60,104 bases of DNA from a bacterium HR40. Lineage in GTDB: Bacteria > Pseudomonadota > Alphaproteobacteria > Geminicoccales > Geminicoccaceae. Both the position numbers and the translations under genes were made by a program. Below the pieces are notes generated by a model. It was not told where the DNA came from. It saw only the letters and a program-made list of their open reading frames with translations, and did not search any database. Positions 9,068 through 17,441 of this stretch are shown in pieces. The first letter of the stretch is position 1; each line of letters opens with the position of its first letter. The stretch is from assembly GCA_002898275.1 (NCBI GenBank), contig BEIQ01000007.1, positions 1 through 60,104 on the forward strand, given 5' to 3'.

Positions 9068-10057
9068 TCAGGCGACGTGCGCCGATGGCTGGCTGTGGCC
9101 GCCAGGCTCTCCTCGCCAGTCGGCTACCGCGTCGAACAGATAGGCGACGAACTGGAGCAGCATGGTGACGGCGAAGAAGGCGAGAAAGCCGGCCATCAGA
9201 TATTTGACGTACATCCCGAACCCTGACTGCGAGATTTCGAAGTTGAAGAGCGGCGAGGCGATAACGGCTGAGCGATTGGCGAAGCCGACGAGCAGGATCG
9301 TCCAGCAGAAGCTCATCCCGAGGAGGATGGTGCCGATGGCGTTGATGGCCCCGCGCTGGCGCCGGTCCATGCGCATATAGAAGACATCCACCCGCACATG
9401 TCCTTCCTCGGCCAGGGTGCGAGCGCTGGCGAAGAGGAACAGCGCGCCATACCAGAACCGCACGAGATCGGCCATGAACGCCTGCTCGTAGGAAAACACG
9501 AAGCGGGCAAAGACGATGAGCAGCTCGGCCACCACCACGAGCAACGCCAGCCAATGGAAAGCCGGAGTGCGGCGCACGAGCGTGCCGACGACGAAGCCCG
9601 CGACCAGCAGCGGCAGGTGCACGACCGCGCCGCGATAGTGGGGGCGACCGAGGTCGGTGGCGAGGGTCTCGCCCAGCAGACGAGGAAGCCAGCCTTCGAC
9701 GCGCAAAAAGGACAGCGCTGCGTCGACGATACCCACCAACAGGACGGCAAAGAAGCCGCAGCGCACGAGCCAGGAGACGAACTGCGCGATGCGGGCGCTA
9801 TCGTGCCGCAGCGACACCTCCCGCGACCGCAGCACATGGACGAGGGCGACCAGGATGGCGGCGGGATAGAGGAGCAGCTGCAACCATGCGCGTCCCGTAC
9901 CGCCGGCGACGGCCGCGGATCCCGGCCAACCGGCAACGAACGACAGCCCGCTGTTGACGAGAAACGCGGCGAGTACCGCGATCACCGACCAACCCAACGC
10001 GCGCACAGCAACCGTCGCGCGGCCGGTGGTCGACCCCATGGCAAGTGCCTGCGACAT
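9068..10057 (-). CDS. TRAP transporter small permease (DctQ), enlarged
   Basis: A 329-residue membrane protein with about eight predicted helices, whereas ordinary DctQ has four and some 170 residues. The second half carries the DctQ core, recognised by the LVRFWYGALFLFASARTLAEEG stretch and HVRVDVFYMRMDRRQRGAINAIG. The first half adds about four helices plus loops. It sits between the dctP and dctM genes of the same operon and presumably forms the membrane complex with the enlarged DctM. ATG at 10057 follows GGGGAAGG closely; the frame stays open 27 codons upstream and a later ATG at 10039 is also possible. Confidence 0.82.
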   Translation of the reverse strand: MSQALAMGSTTGRATVAVRALGWSVIAVLAAFLVNSGLSFVAGWPGSAAVAGGTGRAWLQLLLYPAAILVALVHVLRSREVSLRHDSARIAQFVSWLVRCGFFAVLLVGIVDAALSFLRVEGWLPRLLGETLATDLGRPHYRGAVVHLPLLVAGFVVGTLVRRTPAFHWLALLVVVAELLIVFARFVFSYEQAFMADLVRFWYGALFLFASARTLAEEGHVRVDVFYMRMDRRQRGAINAIGTILLGMSFCWTILLVGFANRSAVIASPLFNFEISQSGFGMYVKYLMAGFLAFFAVTMLLQFVAYLFDAVADWRGEPGGHSQPSAHVA

Positions 10058-10166
10058 CCCTTCCCCGCGCCGCTCTCGCCCGCGCCGGGCGACCGTCCCG
10101 GCATGAGGCATTGGTCGAGCCGTCGCACCGGCCGCCATCGCGCGATGGCGGCCGGTACCCCGCGCC

Positions 10167-11282
10167 TCAGCTGCGGATCCCGAGCACGCGGTTGCGCTGG
10201 ACCGAATAGGCGACCTCGGCGATCGCCGTCCACGACGCGATTTCCCGCAGGTTGTCGACGAACGCGTCGTGGATCTTGCGCGCCAGCTCGCTGTGCTGGC
10301 GAATCTCCTCGAATACCTGCATCGAGGCCTCGCCGAAAGCGTCGTAGATCTCGTCGGAGAACCGACGCAGCTGGACCCCGTGCTCCTCGATCATCTTTTT
10401 GAGGTAGATGCCGTTGTTGGCGATGGTCTCCTCGTATTGGTTGGCATGTTCTTCGTAGCAAGCGGCCTTGATGACCTCCTGCTGCCACTTGGTCAGGCTA
10501 CCCCAGAACGACTTGTTGATACCGAACGACAACCCGCCGCCCGGCTCGTGGAAGCCGGGATAATAGTAGTATTTTGCCGCCTCGTAAAACTTTAGAAAGT
10601 AATCGTTGTACGGGCCGACCCATTCCGTGCCGTCGATCGCGCCGGAGACCAGGTTCTCGTAAATCTGCCCGCCGGGCAGAGACACCGGCGAGGCGCCGAG
10701 CTTCGCCATGACGTCGCCGCCGATCCCCGGGATACGGAACTTCAGGCCCTTGAGATCGTCGGCGGTCTCGATCTCCTTGCGGAACCAGCCGCCCATCTGG
10801 GTGCCGGTGGCTCCAACGGGCAGGCACTTGAGGCCGAACTGATCGCCGAGTTCGTCCCACAGCTCCTGACCGCCGCGGTATTTGATCCAGGCGTTCCACT
10901 CCGGCGTCGTCATGCCGAAGGGCACGCTCGTGAAATACGCCCAACCCGGGTGCTTTCCTTTCCAGTAGTAGTCGGCAGCGTTGTAGGCCTGGGCGTTGCC
11001 GGAGGCGACCTCGTCGAAGGCGTCGAAGGCGCCGACCCGCTCGCCGGCGGCAAAGTACTGGGTGACGATCTGCCCCTCGCTGAGCTCGGTGATGCGGGCG
11101 GCGTGACGCTGAGCCGAGATGCCGAGGCCGGGGAAATCGCGCGGCCAGGTCGAGACGATGATCATTTCCTTGCGCGCCTGGGCGACTGCCGGCTTGGGGA
11201 AACTGGACGCGGTGGCGGCGGCACCCACGGTGACGCCGGCTGCCACGGCCTTCGACACGAACTCGCGACGTTTCATGCTCAT
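10167..11282 (-). CDS. TRAP transporter periplasmic binding protein (DctP, TakP-like)
   Basis: A 371-residue extracytoplasmic solute receptor. The N-terminus MSMKRREFVSKAVAAG...AVAQA is a signal peptide with a KRR pair, probably Tat-dependent. The mature part has the DctP pattern. MGGWFRKEIETADDLKGLKFR carries the arginine that usually binds the substrate carboxylate, and GTEWVGPYNDYFLKFYEAAKYYYYPGFHEPGG resembles the alpha-keto-acid receptor TakP and its relatives. An organic acid substrate is therefore likely but not proven. ATG at 11282 is preceded by GGGAG at a good distance. It is first in the dctP-dctQ-dctM operon. Confidence 0.9.
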   Translation of the reverse strand: MSMKRREFVSKAVAAGVTVGAAATASSFPKPAVAQARKEMIIVSTWPRDFPGLGISAQRHAARITELSEGQIVTQYFAAGERVGAFDAFDEVASGNAQAYNAADYYWKGKHPGWAYFTSVPFGMTTPEWNAWIKYRGGQELWDELGDQFGLKCLPVGATGTQMGGWFRKEIETADDLKGLKFRIPGIGGDVMAKLGASPVSLPGGQIYENLVSGAIDGTEWVGPYNDYFLKFYEAAKYYYYPGFHEPGGGLSFGINKSFWGSLTKWQQEVIKAACYEEHANQYEETIANNGIYLKKMIEEHGVQLRRFSDEIYDAFGEASMQVFEEIRQHSELARKIHDAFVDNLREIASWTAIAEVAYSVQRNRVLGIRS

Positions 11283-11381
11283 TGGATCGTTCTCCCTCAC
11301 CGACCGGACGACTCGCGGCGGTGACGGGCCGTACCCCGCCCTCGCCGGCGGCGCCACACTTCCCTGAAATCGCGCGCCAGA

Positions 11382-12113
11382 TCAAGCGCCAGCCGCCGAT
11401 TCGGCGTCCGGCTCGAACGCTACCCACTGCGCCCCCGCGAGTCGCTCGAGCGGTTGGAAACGGTTCTTGTAGGCCATCTTGCGGCAGCCGGCGATCCAGT
11501 AGCCGAGATAGACGTAAGGCAGGCCGAGCTCGAAGGCGCGCACCACGTGCCACAGCACGATCAACGTGCCGAGGCTCCGTCGTTCGCAGTCCGGGTCGAA
11601 GAATTTGTAGACCCCGGAAAGCCCGTCGGCGACACGGTCGGTCAGCGTGGCTCCCACGAGCCGGCCGCTCGGATCGCGGAACTCGACGAGAGCCGTATCG
11701 GGCGCCGCCTCCTCCACCATCTCGCGATAGTCGTCGAAATCCATCTTCGCCATGCCGCCGTCGGCGTGACGGCTCGCCAGATAGCGGGCGAAGAGCTCGT
11801 ATTGCTCGGGCGTCGCCCGGGGAGGCCGCTCCTCGACCGCGAGGTCCCGGTTGCGATTCCACACCTTCCGGAAGCTCCGACTCCAAGCGAAGCGCTCGAC
11901 GGCGATGCGCACCGGCACGCAGGCCGAACAGGCCGGACAGTCCGGACGGTAGACGAACCGCTGGGTGCGACGGAAGCCGGCGGCGGTCAGCAGATCGAAG
12001 GCCCCGGGGGCGAGCTCGTCGAGCACGGCCACCACGCGCGCTTCGCTTTGGCCCGGCAGATAGGGGCAAGGGCTGAGGCGGGTGCGATAGAGCGGGATCT
12101 GCAAGGACCTCAC
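11382..12113 (-). CDS. bpt: aspartate/glutamate leucyltransferase (bacterial arginyltransferase family)
   Basis: A 243-residue member of the ATE/Bpt family, which transfers an amino acid from aminoacyl-tRNA to protein N-termini and so creates N-degrons for ClpAP. The N-terminal CPYLPGQSEA, the cysteine motif CPACSACVPVRIAV, SFRKVWNRNRDL, FARYLASRH and the closing YLGYWIAGCRKMAYKNRFQPLE are all characteristic. The start is uncertain: GTG at 12113 and TTG at 12104 are both possible, and the latter has GAGG just before it. It stands 99 bases upstream of the dctPQM operon on the same strand. Confidence 0.85.
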   Translation of the reverse strand: MRSLQIPLYRTRLSPCPYLPGQSEARVVAVLDELAPGAFDLLTAAGFRRTQRFVYRPDCPACSACVPVRIAVERFAWSRSFRKVWNRNRDLAVEERPPRATPEQYELFARYLASRHADGGMAKMDFDDYREMVEEAAPDTALVEFRDPSGRLVGATLTDRVADGLSGVYKFFDPDCERRSLGTLIVLWHVVRAFELGLPYVYLGYWIAGCRKMAYKNRFQPLERLAGAQWVAFEPDAESAAGA

Positions 12114-12360
12114 GAACCGCGGCTCGCAGGAAAAGGCTTGGACCGTTATATGGCACGGGCGAGAGCGCAAGCGAGAGCGAGCGGATCCGCGCCGCGGCGC
12201 ATCGGGCGGAGCAGGCGCAGGTCCGCTTCTTTCGCTTTTCCGGCCGCAGGCGCCCGAAACCGGATTCGTCCCCGGCCCTGCCGAGCACCCGTCGCGTTCG
12301 GGCGGAACGGTGCGCCGCTCGCGAACCGCACCTTCCGCTTCGTCTTGCGCCGATCGCCCC

Positions 12361-12588
12361 CTAGCTCGCCCGCTCGATGACGAGGCGGAAGACGCCGTCC
12401 TGTTCGCGGTTCTCGACGAGCCGGTGGCCACTGGCCTCGCAGAAATGGGCGAAATCGCTGGGCGCTTTGGGATCGGTCGCGAGCACCACGAGGCGGGTTC
12501 CCGGCGCCAGCTCTCTCAGGCGCTTTCGCGCCTTGAGGACCGGCAGCGGGCAGACGAGCCCGCGCGCATCGAGCTCCACCTCCTGCAT
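12361..12588 (-). CDS. TusA/SirA-family sulfur carrier protein
   Basis: A 75-residue protein with the family fold signature: DARGLVCPLPVLKARKRLREL near the N-terminus contains the CPxP motif whose cysteine (residue 13) carries the persulfide. DFAHFCEASGHRLVENREQDGVFRLVIER follows. TusA-like proteins pass sulfur for tRNA thiolation, molybdenum cofactor maturation or sulfur oxidation. It stands divergent to mobB-moeA, which suits sulfur delivery to molybdenum enzymes; that link is inference. The length is standard. Confidence 0.88.
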   Translation of the reverse strand: MQEVELDARGLVCPLPVLKARKRLRELAPGTRLVVLATDPKAPSDFAHFCEASGHRLVENREQDGVFRLVIERAS

Positions 12589-12656
12589 ATTGGCTCTCCC
12601 GGGTCGGCGTGCTAGCTGTTAGACCGTCGACCGCAGCGAGCAAGGGGCGTGCACGT

Positions 12657-13181
12657 TTGCGCCATGGCATTTCGCATCCCGGCCCCGTCATCGGGATCGT
12701 CGGCTACAAGAACAACGGCAAGACAACCCTCATCGTCCGTCTCGTGCGCCATTTCACCGAACGAGGTCTGCGGGTGTCGACGGTCAAGCACGCTCACCAC
12801 ACCGTCGACATCGATCAGCCCGGCAAGGATAGCTGGCGTCACCGCGAGGCCGGGGCGCGAGAAGTAGTGCTCGCCACCTCCCGACGCTGGGCGATCGTCC
12901 ACGAGCTCGTCGACGAGCCCGAGCCGCCACTCGCCGAGCTCCTCGCTCGCATGAGCCCGGTCGATCTGGTCATTGTCGAGGGCTTCAAGGCCTTCCCGCA
13001 TCCCAAGATCGAGGTCCATCGGCGGGAGCGCGGAACCCCGCTGCTCGCCCGCGACGACCCGAGCGTGATCGCGGTGGCGTCCGACGAGCCGATTGCCGGC
13101 TTCGACCGCCCGGTGTTCCATCTCGACGATGTCGAAGCGATCGCCGAGTTCGCCCTCGCCCACGCCTCGAGCTGGCCATGA
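12657..13181 (+). CDS. mobB: molybdopterin-guanine dinucleotide biosynthesis adaptor MobB
   Basis: A P-loop GTP-binding protein of about 174 residues that assists attachment of GMP to molybdopterin. The Walker A region is VIGIVGYKNNGKTTLIVRLV, followed by STVKHAHHTVDIDQPGKDSWRHREAG and the VDLVIVEGFK Walker B-like stretch, all typical of MobB. Start choice is weak: TTG at 12657 has AAGGGG nine bases upstream, while the frame is open back to a GTG at 12609. The stop overlaps the moeA start (ATGA), so the two molybdenum cofactor genes are coupled. Confidence 0.85.
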   Translation: MRHGISHPGPVIGIVGYKNNGKTTLIVRLVRHFTERGLRVSTVKHAHHTVDIDQPGKDSWRHREAGAREVVLATSRRWAIVHELVDEPEPPLAELLARMSPVDLVIVEGFKAFPHPKIEVHRRERGTPLLARDDPSVIAVASDEPIAGFDRPVFHLDDVEAIAEFALAHASSWP

Positions 13182-14437
13182 CTGCCGTCCTTCGGGAATG
13201 TGGCGATAGCGACCCCGACCAGCTGCCCGTCGCGCTCGCTTGGAAGCGGCTCGCCGAGGCGGCGGGGGTTCGGGTCGGGGTGGAGCGGGTGCCGCTCGCC
13301 CACGCTTGTGGACGCATCCTCGCGCGAGCCCTGGTGGCACCGCGGGACGTGCCGGCCTTCACGAATGTCGCCGTCGACGGTTTTGCCATCCGCCATGCCG
13401 ACCTCTCGGCTTTTGGCGGCCTTCTGCGACTGGCGCGAGGTCGAGCCGCTGCCGGCCATCCCTTCGCGCGCCCGCTGGCTCCCGGAGAGGCCGTGCGGGT
13501 GCTGACCGGAGCGCCGCTTCCCGAGGGTGCGGACACGGTGGTGATGGAGGAGGAGGCGGAGGTCCTGGGGGAGCAGCTGCGCCTCCCGATGCGGTATCCG
13601 CGCGGTCGGGGTGTGCGGCCAGCCGGCGAGGACATCCGCGCCGGGAGCCTGGTTGTGGCTGCCGGAACGCGGCTTTTGCCGCATCATCTCGGGATCGCGG
13701 CCTCCCTCGGTCTGGCCGAGCTCGAGGTGTACGCGCCGCTGCGCGTCGCCCTTTTCTCTTCCGGCGACGAGCTGGTCGAGGTGGGCGAGCCCCTTCCCCG
13801 AGGGGGGCTATGGGACGTCAACCGACCATTGTTGCGCGGCTTGCTCCAGCGCTTGCCTTGCCGAGTGAGCGATTTGGGGATCCTGCCCGATCGCGCCGAA
13901 CGCGTGCAGGCAGCGGTGGCCGAGGCAGCCGCATCGCACCATGCGATCTTGACCTCGGGTGGAGCATCGCGCGGCGAGGAGGATCATCTCGCCCGCAGCC
14001 TCGCGACCCTCGGTCGGCTGTATTTCTGGCGGGTGCGGATGAAGCCCGGCCGGCCACTGGCAGCGGGCGAGCTCGGCGGCGCCGCCTTCATCGCCCTGCC
14101 GGGCAATCCGGTTGCCGCCGCCGTCGGCTTCGCCTTGTTCGCGCGACCGCTCCTTCTCGCCATCGCCGGTGCACCCTTCGCCCCGCCGCGGTTCGTCGAG
14201 CTTCCCGCCGCCTTCTCCCTGCGGCGACGAGCGGGACGGGCCGAGTTCCTGCGCGCGCGGCTCGTGCGCGATGCCACCGGTCGGACCGCGGTGGAGCGGA
14301 TTCTGCGCGAGGGATCGGGCATCTTGACCGCGCTCGCCGAGGCCGACGGGCTCGTGCACATCGAGGAGACGGTGGCTACCGTCGAGCCGGGAGATCCCGT
14401 TCCCTTCGCGAGCCTAGCCGAACTCGGGCTCGGCTGA
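13178..14437 (+). CDS. moeA: molybdopterin molybdotransferase MoeA
   Basis: This 419-residue protein inserts molybdate into adenylylated molybdopterin, the last step of basic molybdenum cofactor synthesis. Visible family features are ALVAPRDVPAFTNVAVDGFAIR, VLTGAPLPEGADTVVMEEE, RGRGVRPAGEDIRAG, LFSSGDELVE, the TSGGASRGEEDHL loop, MKPGRPLAAGEL and FIALPGNPVAAAVGF. The C-terminal domain IV ends with GSGILTALAEADGLVHI. Length is normal. It overlaps mobB by four bases. The next gene, an MFS carrier, begins three bases after its stop, so all may share a transcript. Confidence 0.95.
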   Translation: MTAVLRECGDSDPDQLPVALAWKRLAEAAGVRVGVERVPLAHACGRILARALVAPRDVPAFTNVAVDGFAIRHADLSAFGGLLRLARGRAAAGHPFARPLAPGEAVRVLTGAPLPEGADTVVMEEEAEVLGEQLRLPMRYPRGRGVRPAGEDIRAGSLVVAAGTRLLPHHLGIAASLGLAELEVYAPLRVALFSSGDELVEVGEPLPRGGLWDVNRPLLRGLLQRLPCRVSDLGILPDRAERVQAAVAEAAASHHAILTSGGASRGEEDHLARSLATLGRLYFWRVRMKPGRPLAAGELGGAAFIALPGNPVAAAVGFALFARPLLLAIAGAPFAPPRFVELPAAFSLRRRAGRAEFLRARLVRDATGRTAVERILREGSGILTALAEADGLVHIEETVATVEPGDPVPFASLAELGLG

Positions 14438-14440
14438 GCG

Positions 14441-15724
14441 GTGGCCAAAGGACATCCCTCTTCGCCTGCCGGGCGAGCGCAAGGTGGATGGGCGAGACAG
14501 GCTCCGGTGCCTCGCGAATGGCGCCTGACGCTCGCATTTTGCACGATGCAGGTTTTGGGGCTCTCGGGAACGCTGGCCTTCCAGGCGTTGATCCCGCAGT
14601 TCCGCGATCTGTGGCAGCTCACAGCGACGGAAGCCGGCTGGATCGCCAGCGCCAGCTATGTGAGCTATGCCCTGGCAGCGCCGCTGTTGGTCGCCCTCAC
14701 CGATCGGCTGGACGCCCGGGCGATCGTCGTGGCCTCGTGCCTTCTTTCGGCAGCCGCCGGTTTCGGTTTCGCGCTGTTCGCCGATGGCTTGCGGAGTGCG
14801 CTCTGGTGGCGCACGGTCGCCGGCATCGGCATCGCTGGGACTTTCATGCCCGGCCTCAAAGCCCTGAGCGATCGGCTCCGAGGACCGCACACCGGTCGTC
14901 TGCAGTCGTTCTATACCGCCAGCTTCTCCCTCGGTTCGGCACTCTCGCTCTTTCTCTGCGGGGTTACCGCGTCGCTTTTCGGCTGGCGCGCCGCTTTTCT
15001 GGCGACCGGTGTTTCGGCCCTCGTCGCGGCGCTCCTGCTCTTTTTCGGCGTCGCGCCCGAACCACCCCCAGCGGGCCGCAGCCGTCGGTTCCTTCCCGAC
15101 CCGCGACCGGTGTTGGCCGATCGGCGGGCGATGGCCTACATCTTCGCCTATGCGGCCCACACCTTCGAGCTCTTCACCTTCCGCACCTGGGTGGTGGCGC
15201 TCTTGACCTTCGCCGCCACCGCGTCCGGCAACGCCATGACCGCTGCCGCCATCGCCAGCCTCGCGACCAGCTTCGTGCTGCTCGGGTTGCCAGCGAGCAT
15301 TCTCGGCAACGAGCTCGCCACCCGATGGGGCCGCCGTCGCGCACTCGTCCTCATCATGACCGCCTCGGCGGCAGCCGGACTGTTCACCGCCGTCTGCGTG
15401 AGCGGGCCGCCTGCGCTCTTCCTGCCGCTCCTCGCCCTCTATGCCTGCCTCGTGATGGCCGACAGCGCCGCCATCACTGTCGGCACGCTCGAGGTGACCC
15501 CGGCCGAGCGGCGCGGCACCGCCATCGCTGTCCAGACCCTTCTCGGCTCGCTCGCGGCCATGGCCGGCCCCCTCGCCGCCGGCATGACCCTCGATCGCTT
15601 CGCCACCGAGCCGGCTTCGGGCTGGTTTGCGGTCTTCGCCCTCACCGGGCTCGGCGTGCTCGCCGGCCCGCTCGCTCTCCACTATCTTGCGCGAGAACCG
15701 TCCAGCAGCGAGGCGAGCGCGTGA
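14441..15724 (+). CDS. major facilitator superfamily transporter
   Basis: A 427-residue inner-membrane carrier with about 12 predicted helices. It has the loop 2-3 motif LLVALTDRLDARAIVVASC (the MFS GxxxDRxGRR-like signature in relaxed form) and a second similar motif ELATRWGRRRALVLIM between helices 8 and 9. The substrate cannot be assigned; the overall look resembles the CynX/NimT and NNP-like exporters. It begins with GTG three bases after moeA and overlaps the following folate gene by one base (TGATG), suggesting an operon. Confidence 0.8.
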   Translation: MAKGHPSSPAGRAQGGWARQAPVPREWRLTLAFCTMQVLGLSGTLAFQALIPQFRDLWQLTATEAGWIASASYVSYALAAPLLVALTDRLDARAIVVASCLLSAAAGFGFALFADGLRSALWWRTVAGIGIAGTFMPGLKALSDRLRGPHTGRLQSFYTASFSLGSALSLFLCGVTASLFGWRAAFLATGVSALVAALLLFFGVAPEPPPAGRSRRFLPDPRPVLADRRAMAYIFAYAAHTFELFTFRTWVVALLTFAATASGNAMTAAAIASLATSFVLLGLPASILGNELATRWGRRRALVLIMTASAAAGLFTAVCVSGPPALFLPLLALYACLVMADSAAITVGTLEVTPAERRGTAIAVQTLLGSLAAMAGPLAAGMTLDRFATEPASGWFAVFALTGLGVLAGPLALHYLAREPSSSEASA

Positions 15725-16389
15725 TGGGCGAGGAACTGCGGCAATTCCGCCGCCAGCTGCGGGAGGAGCTGCTCGCCCGCCGCAGCGCTCTATTGCCGGC
15801 AGCCCGGGCGGCAGCTGCGGCTGCGGTCTGCGACTTTCTGGAAGCGCTGGCGCCGGAGCTGCCGGATGGCCCTCTCGCCTTCTATTGGCCGATCCGCGAA
15901 GAGATCGACATCCGCCCGTTCGCCAGCCGCGAGGCAGCAAGAGGCCGCCTGCTCGCCTTGCCGGTGATCGTCGCCAAAAAGGCACCCTTGCAGTTCCGCC
16001 GCTGGTTTCCCGGAGTGCCGATGACGAGCGGCATTTGGGACATTCCGATCCCAGCACCCGACGAGCCGCTTTTTCCGGCCACCGTGATCGTGCCGCTGGT
16101 CGGGTGGGATCGCGCCGGCTTCCGCCTCGGCTATGGCGGCGGCTATTACGATCGCACCCTCGCGCAGTTGCGGCCGCGACCGCTCGTGATCGGCATAGGC
16201 TTCGCCTTCGCTCGCCTCGCCGACATCCAGCCGCAACCGCACGACCAGCGGCTCGACCTCGCGGTCTGCGAGGAGGGAATCGAGCGCTTCACCGTGACGG
16301 CCCGATCGATGGGCGCCGAGGTCGTGGCCTGCGCTTCTCCCCCGTGCCTCGCGCACGAGATCGACCCCGCCTTCCGGGACCTCGGCTGA
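15724..16389 (+). CDS. 5-formyltetrahydrofolate cyclo-ligase
   Basis: A 221-residue enzyme that converts 5-formyl-THF to 5,10-methenyl-THF with ATP, returning stored folate to use. The C-terminal signature VPLVGWDRAGFRLGYGGGYYDRTL contains the conserved glycine-rich ATP/folate-binding loop, and the N-terminal RRQLREELLARRSALL carries the conserved basic residues. DQRLDLAVCEEGI is also typical. The ATG overlaps the MFS stop by one base. Length matches the family. Confidence 0.9.
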   Translation: MGEELRQFRRQLREELLARRSALLPAARAAAAAAVCDFLEALAPELPDGPLAFYWPIREEIDIRPFASREAARGRLLALPVIVAKKAPLQFRRWFPGVPMTSGIWDIPIPAPDEPLFPATVIVPLVGWDRAGFRLGYGGGYYDRTLAQLRPRPLVIGIGFAFARLADIQPQPHDQRLDLAVCEEGIERFTVTARSMGAEVVACASPPCLAHEIDPAFRDLG

Positions 16390-16413
16390 CGCCATGTGGC
16401 CGGCCTCGCACCT

Positions 16414-17430
16414 CTAGCTGCGGCCCGAACGCGGTACCCGGCCCTCGATGGGATACGCCGGGTCGTTGTACCCGTGGGTGGACGGATGGCCGATGGGGAC
16501 GAGGGAGTCGACGAAGGCCTCGTCCTCGGCGGTGAAGCGGTAGGCGAGCGCCCCCAGATAGTCGCGCATCTGTTCGACGGTACGCGGACCGACCACGGGA
16601 GCGGTGACGAGGGCGTTGTTGAGCAGCCAGGCGACGGCGAACTGACCTGGAGTCATGCCGCGTGCCTCGGCCCACTCGCGCACCTTCTGGGCGATGATCA
16701 GGCTCTCGCGTCGCCACTCCGTTTCCAGCATGCGTTTGTCGCCGCTTCCCGCCCGGCTGTCGGGGGGCGGCGGCGCGTCCGGCACATATTTGGCGGTGAG
16801 CACGCCGCGTGCGAGAGGACTGTAGGGGCACACGGCAAGCCCGTAATAGCCACAGGCCGGGAGCAGCTCCACCTCCGGCTGCCGGTTCAGCATGTTGTAG
16901 TAGGGCTGCAGCACCACCGGTCGGTCGACAGCCAGTTCGTCGCACAGGCGGACGATCTCGGCGATGCGCCAGCTGCGGAAGTTGGACAGACCGAAGTAGC
17001 GAATCCGGCCGCTACGGACGAGATCGCCCACCGCCGACACGGTCTCGGCGAGCGGGGTCGCCGGGTCCTCGCGGTGCAGATAGAAGATGTCGATCCAGTC
17101 GGTGCGAAGTCGCCGAAGGCTCGCCTCGCAGGCGAGGAACAGCCAGCGCCGCGACAGTCCGCGGGCATTGGGATCGCTGCCCATGGGATTGCCGGCCTTG
17201 GTCGCGAGGATCCAGCGCTGGCGCTCGTTCCGGATCAGGCTCCCGACGATCTCCTCCGCCCGGCCTTCGTTGTAGATATCGGCGGTGTCGATGAAATTGA
17301 GTCCGGCCTCGCGCGCGAGGGCGAAGATGCGCTCGGCCTCGGCCGCATCCGTGCGGCCCCCGAACATCATGGTGCCGAGGCAGAGCGGCGAGACCCGCGG
17401 GCCGAAGCGGCCGAGTTGCACATAGTCCAT
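16414..17430 (-). CDS. aldo/keto reductase
   Basis: A 338-residue NADPH-dependent oxidoreductase with the (beta/alpha)8 fold of the AKR family. The catalytic tetrad is visible: Asp and Tyr in FIDTADIYNEGRAEEIVG, Lys in ILATKAGN, and His in FYLHREDP. The cofactor region near the C-terminus includes GMTPGQFAVAWLLNNALVTAPVVG. The physiological substrate is not deducible. ATG at 17430 has GGGGGAGG six bases upstream. It lies 11 bases downstream of the 6PGDH-like gene, forming a two-gene unit. Confidence 0.88.
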   Translation of the reverse strand: MDYVQLGRFGPRVSPLCLGTMMFGGRTDAAEAERIFALAREAGLNFIDTADIYNEGRAEEIVGSLIRNERQRWILATKAGNPMGSDPNARGLSRRWLFLACEASLRRLRTDWIDIFYLHREDPATPLAETVSAVGDLVRSGRIRYFGLSNFRSWRIAEIVRLCDELAVDRPVVLQPYYNMLNRQPEVELLPACGYYGLAVCPYSPLARGVLTAKYVPDAPPPPDSRAGSGDKRMLETEWRRESLIIAQKVREWAEARGMTPGQFAVAWLLNNALVTAPVVGPRTVEQMRDYLGALAYRFTAEDEAFVDSLVPIGHPSTHGYNDPAYPIEGRVPRSGRS

Positions 17431-17441
17431 GACACCTCCCC

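Noticed and set aside
6390-9554. 1054-codon minus-strand frame in another register of the TRAP operon
   Set aside because: Arg/Pro/His-rich shadow translation of the real dctM and dctQ; no domain is recognisable.
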